Below, one piece after another: positions 1-6,706 of a stretch of DNA of 64,000 bases (positions within the stretch are counted from its first letter, which is position 1; the number at the start of each line of letters is the position of its first letter). The notes under the pieces are model-generated. The model saw nothing but the letters and a program-made list of their open reading frames with translations, was not told the DNA's origin and did not search any database. The stretch is from JABJPM01 sp964344655 (lineage in GTDB: Archaea; Nanobdellota; Nanobdellia; SCGC-AAA011-G17; PNOQ01), in contig CAYFOF010000003.1 in NCBI GenBank assembly GCA_964344655.1, positions 1 through 64,000 on the forward strand, given 5' to 3'. A program made the position numbers and the translations under genes.

Positions 1-240
1 TACCTCACCAACAACCTAATCAGCCGCCGACTCATCCTTAGGCCTTACGTTTCAAGAAAAAAGCATTCCAGCACTAATTCTCTATTCAGTTTTATCCTCA
101 GTTTCCCGAGATTATCCTGAACCTAAGGGCAGATTATCGACGTGTTACTAAGCCTTATGCCGGGGGCCCGAAGACCCCCTGACTTGCATGTCTAATTCGG
201 ATTCCAATAGCAGTATCCTCCCGCAGGATCAACGGGAATT
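1..240 (-). rRNA. 16S ribosomal RNA, 5' end (partial)
   Basis: On the minus strand the segment opens with the universal small-subunit start (CCCGTTGATCCTGCGGG) and continues through the conserved ACATGCAAGTC stretch and AAGGCTTAGTAACACG. Only the first ~240 nt are present; the gene runs off the left edge. The 5' end is placed by comparison with the usual archaeal start. Relative to the common archaeal 21F primer site, a G is replaced by C and the matching C by G, a paired change known from Nanoarchaeota. No 23S or tRNA is visible beside it on this side. Confidence 0.95.
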
Positions 241-390
241 GAATACGTCGCATGTTTTCATATATTAGAATTGACTTGTTATTATTACTCTACTAACAAG
301 ATACTCTGCTCATACATCATACTTAATACGGGTATTATCAAGTACTCACAAAAATTCTCGGGAAAATTAATTTTCTCCGTCATAAAACTG
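241..390 (-). other. 16S rRNA leader
   Basis: This stretch without a gene lies between the predicted rRNA transcription start (~390) and the 16S 5' end. It contains a 7-bp hairpin (CTTGTTA/TAACAAG, 275-300) and a perfect 14-bp palindrome GAAAATTAATTTTC (362-375) close to the predicted mRNA 5' end. These are plausible pre-rRNA structures, but the processing stem cannot be confirmed without the 16S 3' end. Confidence 0.5.
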
Positions 391-412
391 TAAAGAATGG
401 GTATGGCGCTCC

Positions 413-422
413 TTTATAAATG
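413..422 (-). promoter_or_regulatory. TATA box, 16S rRNA promoter
   Basis: The minus strand reads CATTTATAAAGG, preceded by an A-rich stretch that could serve as the TFB recognition element. Transcription would begin about 25 nt downstream (~390), giving a ~150-nt leader before 16S. The position is inferred from box spacing only. Confidence 0.6.
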
Positions 423-469
423 TTTTCTTTTTTTTGGGGTAAAATTTAATAAAAAAATAATTATTGAGA

Positions 470-577
470 TTAACTCTTCAATCTCTTTCTCTTTCTCTTC
501 TCTTTCTTCATTCTCTTACGTTGCCACTTCCAACGCATTTGTCCTTTCTTTTTCCAACGTCTTGAACTTCTTTTCAT
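470..577 (-). CDS. rpl41e: Ribosomal protein L41e (35 aa)
   Basis: An ATG at 577 opens a 35-residue protein made almost only of Lys, Arg and Trp. Its second half (MRWKWQRKRMKKEKRKRKR) has the L41e pattern: Trp, then KRM, then repeated K/R blocks in a single helix. L41e is the smallest large-subunit protein, normally about 25 residues and bound to rRNA. Here there is a ~13-residue N-terminal extension; an internal Met at 538 would give a 22-residue form. A TATA box at 606-616 lies 30 nt before the ATG, so the mRNA is probably leaderless. The gene sits just upstream of the rRNA promoter on the same strand. Such short basic genes are usually missed; the alternative is chance coding in a purine-rich stretch. 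Confidence 0.72.
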   Translation of the reverse strand: MKRSSRRWKKKGQMRWKWQRKRMKKEKRKRKRLKS

Positions 578-605
578 CTTGAGTGTTTTTCAAAGTTAAA
601 CTGTG

Positions 606-616
606 TTTTATAAATG
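606..616 (-). promoter_or_regulatory. TATA box for the L41e gene
   Basis: The minus strand reads CATTTATAAAAC, nearly identical to the rRNA box at 413-422. Its distance to the ATG at 577 (about 30 nt) predicts transcription starting at or next to the start codon. Confidence 0.5.
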
Positions 617-633
617 TTTCTAAAATTAATTCA

Positions 634-1659
634 TTAGATTGACCTAAATAAATTTGCTCCCCATGTGAATCCTGCACCGAATGCTACATAAGCAACTAGA
701 TCTCCTCTCTTTATTATTTCCTTTTCATATGCTTCATTTGCTGCGATTGGAATTGAAGCTGTTGATGTATTTCCATATTTTTGTAAGTTTGTATAAATGA
801 CCCCATCAAATTCATCTCTTCTTAATCTTTTTTCTGGACGATCAATTATTCTCATATTTGCTCCATGAGGTATTATTCCATTTAAATCTTCTAATATATA
901 TTGTGTTCCTTCTAAAACTTTTCTTACTGCATGTTCCATTATTGGGGCTGCATATTCAAATACTGACCTTCCATCCATAACTAAATAGTTTTGTTCTGCT
1001 TCAATAGTTTTTAGACCTCCTTGTCCATCGGAAACTAATTTTTTCCCCAGTTTTTTTTCTAAAGATAATTTTCCAAATGGGAAATCCTCACTTCCCTCGT
1101 CGGGTTTTCCACCAACTACATTATTTATTATTCCTTCTTGACCTTCTAATCTTTCTAATAAATATGCTCCAGCACCATCTCCAAATAAAACACATGTATT
1201 TCTGTCTGAGTAGTCTGTCATGTCTGTTAATCTTTCTCCACCAATAACTAAAATTTTTTTTAAACTTGGATCAGCTACTAAATTATTGTGGGCTTGTCGT
1301 ATAGCATAAACTAATCCAGAACAACCAGCACCCACATCAGAAAGTGCTGCGTTTTCTATTTCTAATTCTTTTGCAACATGGCCAGCATGACAAGGAAATT
1401 CTTTACTCCCATCATGTAAATTTGTAGCAAAGATAATTTCATCAATTTCACGATCAAAAATTAGTTCTTTATCCAATAATTTTTTTGCTGAAATTGCTCC
1501 CATTTCACTAATTCCGAGATCTAATGAAATTCTTCTTTCTCCCATTCCTGTTCTTTCTCTTATCCATTCATCTGAAGTATCTACTATTGTTTCTAGAAAT
1601 TCGTTTGTGATTATTGTTTCTGGAATGTGAACTGCCGGTCTTGATAATATAATTCCCAT
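634..1659 (-). CDS. 3-oxoacyl-ACP synthase III (FabH)-like protein
   Basis: The protein (341 aa) has the length and layout of the KAS III/thiolase fold. The FabH signature TSDEWIRERTG is at residues 28-38. The catalytic triad is complete: Cys113 (GAGCSG), His265 (IPHGAN) and Asn297 (YGNTST). FabH condenses an acyl-CoA with malonyl-ACP; related enzymes make HMG-CoA or other ketides. The Gln of the usual HQAN motif is Gly here. No other fatty-acid gene is nearby, so the substrate is unknown; an archaeal HMG-CoA synthase-like role is possible but TSDEWI fits FabH better. A TATA-like box (GTTATATTAA, ~1684-1693) about 27 nt upstream suggests a leaderless mRNA. Confidence 0.85.
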   Translation of the reverse strand: MGIILSRPAVHIPETIITNEFLETIVDTSDEWIRERTGMGERRISLDLGISEMGAISAKKLLDKELIFDREIDEIIFATNLHDGSKEFPCHAGHVAKELEIENAALSDVGAGCSGLVYAIRQAHNNLVADPSLKKILVIGGERLTDMTDYSDRNTCVLFGDGAGAYLLERLEGQEGIINNVVGGKPDEGSEDFPFGKLSLEKKLGKKLVSDGQGGLKTIEAEQNYLVMDGRSVFEYAAPIMEHAVRKVLEGTQYILEDLNGIIPHGANMRIIDRPEKRLRRDEFDGVIYTNLQKYGNTSTASIPIAANEAYEKEIIKRGDLVAYVAFGAGFTWGANLFRSI

Positions 1660-1706
1660 TGAAATGCTAATGTGTTTGTATTAATATAACTTATGATAAT
1701 AAAGAA

Positions 1707-1781
1707 TGCTCCTGCCGGGATTTGAACCCGGGTCTTCGGCGCGAAAGGCCGAAATGCTGGACCGGACTACACTACAGAAGC
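1707..1781 (-). tRNA. tRNA-Glu (TTC)
   Basis: The acceptor strands GCTTCTG and CAGGAGC pair fully and are followed by discriminator A. The anticodon arm TCGGC-CTTTCGC-GCCGA exposes TTC, and the T arm CCGGG-TTCAAAT-CCCGG is perfect. No intron is seen. The sequence closely follows the standard archaeal tRNA-Glu, which also feeds the Glu-tRNA(Gln) route served by GatD/GatE in this window. Confidence 0.95.
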
Positions 1782-1829
1782 ATATTCATTTTGGGTAAAT
1801 CTTTCCTTTTTAAATGTTTTGAAAAAGAG

Positions 1830-1943
1830 TGGGCCTGACCGGATTTGAACCGGCGACCTCTGGTGTTCCTAGCATGCTATTGGATTATATCCAATAACCG
1901 TCATATAAGACCAGTGCTATAAACCAGACTAAGCTACAGGCCC
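1830..1943 (-). tRNA. tRNA-Ile (TAT), with intron
   Basis: Acceptor strands GGGCCTG/CAGGCCC and T arm GCCGG/CCGGT pair. The anticodon stem CTGGT/ACCAG closes only if a ~38-nt intron (about 1866-1903) is removed at the usual archaeal place after base 37. The exon then reads C-T-TAT-A, so the anticodon is TAT (Ile, AUA codon). The intron contains its own hairpin (ATTGGAT/ATCCAAT). The exact splice sites were not worked out base by base. Most archaea read AUA with a CAU anticodon modified to agmatidine, so a genuine UAU is noteworthy. Confidence 0.8.
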
Positions 1944-1989
1944 GCTAGCAATATTTGTTTACTAGAAATTGTTTTTAAAACTTTCGAGT

Positions 1990-2196
1990 TTAAAGAAATT
2001 CTTCTTCTAATTGATTTTTTGGCATTAACACTTCTGGGATTTCCGCAGGCATATCTAATGTTTCAGAACCTTCATAATGCGTTCCAATAGAAGAAGGTAA
2101 ATATAATGAAATTAATATTGGTAAAGTATAATTAATAACTGCCTTTCTTAGTCCTCTCATGTCGTCCATAAATTTACTTTTTGCGTGATATTCCAT
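1990..2196 (-). CDS. Hypothetical small protein (68 aa)
   Basis: The protein has a Lys/Arg-rich start, a moderately hydrophobic stretch around residues 20-36 (INYTLPILISLYLPS) and an acidic tail. No family is recognised. Support for it being real is the TATA box (AAATTTATAAAATA, about 2216-2228) 24-30 nt upstream of the ATG, which overlaps the end of the neighbouring DUF457 gene, and codon use like its neighbours. Confidence 0.5.
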   Translation of the reverse strand: MEYHAKSKFMDDMRGLRKAVINYTLPILISLYLPSSIGTHYEGSETLDMPAEIPEVLMPKNQLEEEFL

Positions 2197-2218
2197 TTTT
2201 TTGTGAATTGTTTTTATT

Positions 2219-2680
2219 TTATAAATTTATTTTTCCTTTGGCATATAAATAAACAAACCAAAGAAATCCTAAACCCATATCTATTATTGCTAAAGGGATG
2301 TGTTTTATCCCGTTCAATAGTGAAACCGTTTGTGTAGTTTGATAAATTGAGATCCATGGATAAAATGGCCATAATAATTGAACTCCTGGACCTGTGAATA
2401 AATCTAGGAAAATATGGATTAATATTCCTATTGGAAATAGGAGTGCGTATTTGTTTTTTCTTACTAATAGTATAGAGAAAAATGCAAAAAATAATGAGTG
2501 AGTTATTGTTCTGTGTATTGGTTCTTGGAGTAATATTTGAAAAATGAAATCTATATCTGGGAAAATTCCTCCCAGAAATAAAAGTATCCAAGCTTGTTTT
2601 GGTAATTTTTTATTTGAAACTTTTTGTATAATTAATCCTACTATCCAAGCTCCAATTAAATGACCGAAAGCAAATGCCAT
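2219..2680 (-). CDS. Membrane-bound metal-dependent hydrolase, YdjM/DUF457 family
   Basis: This 153-residue protein has about four membrane segments. It carries the family's polar motifs inside or beside them: GGIFPDID (residues ~37-44), HRTITHS (~56-62) and GILIHIFLDL (~84-93). These conserved His and Asp residues are proposed metal ligands; the reaction is unknown. The family occurs widely in archaea and bacteria (YdjM of E. coli is under SOS control). It is transcribed away from the zincin-like gene at 2798, and the two promoters share the ~115-bp gap. Confidence 0.85.
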   Translation of the reverse strand: MAFAFGHLIGAWIVGLIIQKVSNKKLPKQAWILLFLGGIFPDIDFIFQILLQEPIHRTITHSLFFAFFSILLVRKNKYALLFPIGILIHIFLDLFTGPGVQLLWPFYPWISIYQTTQTVSLLNGIKHIPLAIIDMGLGFLWFVYLYAKGKINL

Positions 2681-2797
2681 AATTTTTTGAATAGTGATTA
2701 TTTTAAAAGAGTTTTGAAAGATAATTATTGTTTACTTTATAGTAGTTACAATAGAAAGGTTTATATAGTGTGGATTTTCTTTGTGGTTTACTTAAAA

Positions 2798-3586
2798 ATG
2801 AAAAATAAATTTGTAAATGGGGCGTTAGCTTTTTTTGCGGGGGGTATTTTTGCTATTGGAGCTGGCCTATTTGGGGCAGAGGTTGTATCAAAAATTGAAG
2901 ATAGATTTAGAGATATACCTCAAGAAAATAGATTAGAAGAAGTAATAAAGAAACCAATTTATTTTAACTTTAATTCTGGAGATGAAAAAAGACAAAATTT
3001 AGTAAGAGAATTTGGACTAGTATACAACTTGGCAAGAAAAAATTGGGATAATTTCGATGAACAATGGGATTTAGTAAAAAATGTTCGTTTAAATGTTGAT
3101 TCTGAAAGTCCAAAAAGAACGGGGAGAACCGATAGATTTGATAGATTACATTTGACTTTATATGGAGATCAAAGAGAGGCTATAATCCTCATCCATGAAC
3201 TAGCACATATTTGGGAAAGAAATAAAACAGACCAAAGATTTTCACAAAAATGGCAGGCGCTATCTAAAGGAGAATATACTCCCGATTGGAAAAATGCATC
3301 TTTTTCAGATGTTATAAAAAATGGCTCTGTTTCTTATTATTCTATGAAAAGTATTCATGAAGATATAGCAACAATTTGTGAATTTGTTTTTGCTTTGAAT
3401 AGCCCTCATATTTTTGTGGGTGGCTATCCAAATACGCTAGTTGGTAAAGATTTTTATTATAGAGATTTTATTACTTCGAGTATTTCACACCCTAAAATTA
3501 GAGAAAAGTTGAAACTATTAAGAAATTATGATTTTTTTTCGGAGAGAGAATATAGAATTACTCTTGATGAGATGGCGGAAGATTAA
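2798..3586 (+). CDS. Membrane-anchored HExxH (zincin-like) metallopeptidase
   Basis: I place the start at ATG 2798 (262 aa), because a TATA box (GTTTATATAG, 2758-2768) lies ~30 nt before it; an earlier in-frame ATG at 2660 would lie upstream of that promoter. The N-terminus has one glycine-rich membrane segment (residues ~8-30), so the rest is probably outside the cell. The zinc motif is HELAH (133-137), with possible third ligand Glu188 in HEDIAT or Glu195. That layout suggests a gluzincin-type peptidase, but no named family is recognised and the substrate is unknown. Confidence 0.7.
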   Translation: MKNKFVNGALAFFAGGIFAIGAGLFGAEVVSKIEDRFRDIPQENRLEEVIKKPIYFNFNSGDEKRQNLVREFGLVYNLARKNWDNFDEQWDLVKNVRLNVDSESPKRTGRTDRFDRLHLTLYGDQREAIILIHELAHIWERNKTDQRFSQKWQALSKGEYTPDWKNASFSDVIKNGSVSYYSMKSIHEDIATICEFVFALNSPHIFVGGYPNTLVGKDFYYRDFITSSISHPKIREKLKLLRNYDFFSEREYRITLDEMAED

Positions 3587-3631
3587 TGGATGGAAATTAT
3601 TCGGATCATATGCAAGGAATGATTGAGTACG

Positions 3632-6600
3632 CTAGATAGATTCAGAAAATAAATAATCTACAATTCTTTGCCATATTGATTTTTCTGAAGATAGTTTTGG
3701 AACTTTTTTTGTTACTGGTTCTTCAGTTTTTGTTATTGACTCTCCGGTTTTTGTTGAAGGTGTTGTCTCTTCATCTCTTATTGGTATAGTTGGATTTTCA
3801 ATTCCTTCTGGGTCTTCTAATGTTTCGGGAAAATCCCTTATCTCTGGCAGGGTTTCTTCGTCTTTACAAGCTATTGTTTGAACTTGTGTGCAACCATCAT
3901 TAATTGTTGCTCTATTTGCAGATCCAAATGTTGATTCTGGAACACTACACTTCATGTCCATTTCGTTTAAACATATCTTATTATTTGAAAAAGTATTGCC
4001 CGTTGCTAGATGACTAATATCTACTCCTCTTTGATTATTTGAAATTTCATTAAAGTTAAATTCATTATTATTTGCGTTGTAAATACTTAACCCTACAAGA
4101 GGGTTGTCCTTTCCAACAATTTTATTGTTATCAAATATATTATCATGAGAATGTTTTGTTCCTATTCCGATTAATTCATTTATTATTGTATTATCTTTGA
4201 TTATATTATCATTTGATAAATACATGTTTATTCCTACTATGTATTCTTTAATTGTACATCCATATATCGTTACTCCAGATCTTTGAGTTAGATCTATCCC
4301 TGCACCATTTTGGATTCCGTTTATTTCTGCATCGTGGCAATTGAATTTAATATTATCTGCCAATATTTTTACTCCATTATCTAAGTAATATTTTTTGGGA
4401 CAAACCCATGTGTCTGTAGTTATTTCTTCTATTTCTGAATTGTATTCTGAACAATAGGTTTGATCAAAATCTGTGTGAGATATGTGTTCTGTGAAAACGT
4501 TTGGAAAATCATTGGCAACCGTTTCATAAGAATATGCGCCATCGGTTCTTTTTAACTCTATACTTACTAATTCATATTGTCCGGTGCCAAGAGAATTATA
4601 TATTTCTTTTCCACGGAAAGTTTCTTTTAGAGTGTGTGTTCCTGGTTTTAGGGTTTGTTTGCCATCATTAAAAAAACTATAAATTATGTCTCCTCCAGGA
4701 GTACGCAAATGACCACTTAACGAATATTCTCCTTCTTCATATATTTCTACTTCTGCATTCCATTTTAATAGTTCATATTTTCCATCATCATTTAAGTCTT
4801 CAATTAAATAATCATAATCTCCTGTAAATTCTGCCACTATGTTTTCGTGTTGAAAATCAGAATATTTGTATGAGCTTGTTACAAACGGAAAATTTCCACA
4901 ATGTATTCTTGATGTTTCTTCTCTTGCACACATAGATACCAATTCATAAGGCCCATCAAGTCCTGCACGATATATATTTGATCCAGGATGTAAAGAAGTT
5001 AATGTGTGTGTTCCAGGAATTAAATAAATTCCAGAAGAGGGCTCAGAGTGGGAGGAATGTGTAATTTCATCTCTTTCTCCTAAATAAATCTGAGAGGTTA
5101 AATGATAATAACCTGGTTCAGTTACTTGTACATCTGAGTCTATAGCGAGGTAATCATACAGCCCATCTCCATCAGTATCGATAGGATAGTCTTCATAATT
5201 TCCTGTTATTAAAATTCCTGGTTCATCGAAATTTAAAGTGATTGTGTTAGATTCAAACCCGGCGGGGTAAGCACTTTCGGGTATGCCTTCGTATACAACT
5301 TTTAATTCGTGATCTCCTGAAGTGAAAAAATCTTTATCTATTTCTTGATGTGTGAAGCGTATTGGGATGATTTTTGCTCCATCTACATAAAAATAAAATG
5401 GTAACTTTCCACAATTTGCTCCAAGATTGTCTGTGCATGTACCAGATAAATCCAATACACATTTTGTTGATATTGGAGAAACGGGATCTATTATACAATC
5501 TTCAGAAGAAATAGCAAAATCTAAATCTGATATTTCTCTTTGTTTTATTGCAATTGGCTCTATCGTATAGTATATAGAACTCTCTCCCAAAGATATGTCA
5601 ACTCTAAAACTTATACTTTCACTAGATATTTGCCCTAGGTTAACTTCAACTTCAGGATAATTTATGGTTGGTTGAATTTCAATCCAACTACCGTCTGTTT
5701 TATAATAGGTATTTAATGATAATTGAGCTTGGCTTCCAAGATTATTTTCTATTATTCTGAACTTTAATATTTTGTCTTGATTAGAATTATAGTAAGACTC
5801 AGATTCAATAAATTCTATATGGGGGAATTCATAGTCTTTAGAAGAGGATATTGTTGTTTCGCCTTCTATTGTATAGTTTCGTACATCATCGTAAGAAGGC
5901 ATATGTAAATTAAATGAGTATGTGTCTCCAGAAGTTAATGTAAATAATTCTCCAATTTCTTCTCCGGGATTACGATATTTTTCGTGGTGATATTCATCAA
6001 ATTCGTCTGTTGACACTTGAACACCATTTATGTATTCTTTTAATACAGGATACATTGATCTGTCTTTTAGATCTTGTATAATGACATAATTTACTTCAGT
6101 AGGATACAGCACGCTTTTTAGTGTTAAAGCATATTCTCCACCCAAAGTATTATTTAAATATGGTTCTGTAAAATATAATATTTGGCTAAAGAAATTTGCG
6201 TTATATGTTTGTCCTAGATCTAGAGGTCCTTCGAAATATTGCTCTTTGTAAATATTATCGAAATTATCATCTTCGTCATATCCCCATATTCTTGATTCTA
6301 CATCTAAAAATGTGAAGTCGTCATTGAATGGTCTAAAATATTCTATTGTACCATCTGGGTTGTATGTTTTAGAAAATAAATGAGATGTTCTATCATAGGG
6401 TAAAACCCCCATACTTCCAACTGCAGTGATAGATCCAGTAAAAGGATCTATAAGATGTAGAAAAGTGTATATGCTGTCTTCTGAAACGGCGCCAAGTAAA
6501 TTTGTTTTTGCATTAAAATGTGTTAGTTCTCCTTGTGAAAAATCTAAATTTGTGGAAGTTGAATCACTTACATCTTTTAATATATAATATTCTATATATT

Positions 6601-6706
6601 CTTCTTCTGCCATATTATAATATGGAGAAACATAACAACCAGATATGAATAATAGTGAGGATAACAGAAATATTACTGCCGATATTTGAAACTTATGTTG
6701 GATCAC
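3632..6706 (-). CDS. Secreted lipoprotein with C-terminal parallel beta-helix (NosD-like)
   Basis: The start codon is GTG at 6706, fixed by a Shine-Dalgarno-like AGGGGGT 6-7 nt upstream. The 1024-aa protein opens with a signal peptide ending in a lipobox (LLFISGC). Its middle is a long series of beta-rich segments, including two similar units of ~110 residues that each contain a D-x-D-x-D-G calcium-loop-like motif (DTDGDGLYD and DLNDDGKYE) followed by GxHTL. Residues ~770-900 form a right-handed beta helix with repeated N-x-I/N-x-F steps, typical of NosD/PbH1 repeats. The tail is Thr/Glu-rich. It overlaps the upstream protease by 14 nt, so the two are co-translated surface proteins. Its ligand is unknown. 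Confidence 0.75.
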   Translation of the reverse strand: MIQHKFQISAVIFLLSSLLFISGCYVSPYYNMAEEEYIEYYILKDVSDSTSTNLDFSQGELTHFNAKTNLLGAVSEDSIYTFLHLIDPFTGSITAVGSMGVLPYDRTSHLFSKTYNPDGTIEYFRPFNDDFTFLDVESRIWGYDEDDNFDNIYKEQYFEGPLDLGQTYNANFFSQILYFTEPYLNNTLGGEYALTLKSVLYPTEVNYVIIQDLKDRSMYPVLKEYINGVQVSTDEFDEYHHEKYRNPGEEIGELFTLTSGDTYSFNLHMPSYDDVRNYTIEGETTISSSKDYEFPHIEFIESESYYNSNQDKILKFRIIENNLGSQAQLSLNTYYKTDGSWIEIQPTINYPEVEVNLGQISSESISFRVDISLGESSIYYTIEPIAIKQREISDLDFAISSEDCIIDPVSPISTKCVLDLSGTCTDNLGANCGKLPFYFYVDGAKIIPIRFTHQEIDKDFFTSGDHELKVVYEGIPESAYPAGFESNTITLNFDEPGILITGNYEDYPIDTDGDGLYDYLAIDSDVQVTEPGYYHLTSQIYLGERDEITHSSHSEPSSGIYLIPGTHTLTSLHPGSNIYRAGLDGPYELVSMCAREETSRIHCGNFPFVTSSYKYSDFQHENIVAEFTGDYDYLIEDLNDDGKYELLKWNAEVEIYEEGEYSLSGHLRTPGGDIIYSFFNDGKQTLKPGTHTLKETFRGKEIYNSLGTGQYELVSIELKRTDGAYSYETVANDFPNVFTEHISHTDFDQTYCSEYNSEIEEITTDTWVCPKKYYLDNGVKILADNIKFNCHDAEINGIQNGAGIDLTQRSGVTIYGCTIKEYIVGINMYLSNDNIIKDNTIINELIGIGTKHSHDNIFDNNKIVGKDNPLVGLSIYNANNNEFNFNEISNNQRGVDISHLATGNTFSNNKICLNEMDMKCSVPESTFGSANRATINDGCTQVQTIACKDEETLPEIRDFPETLEDPEGIENPTIPIRDEETTPSTKTGESITKTEEPVTKKVPKLSSEKSIWQRIVDYLFSESI

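Noticed and set aside
397..582. 61-aa plus-strand frame starting near the rRNA promoter
   Set aside because: It runs antisense to the L41e gene and its Ser/Phe-rich sequence is the complement of Lys/Arg codons; no promoter fits.
2660..2797. N-terminal extension of the zincin-like protein
   Set aside because: It would start upstream of the TATA box at ~2760 and inside the divergent DUF457 gene.
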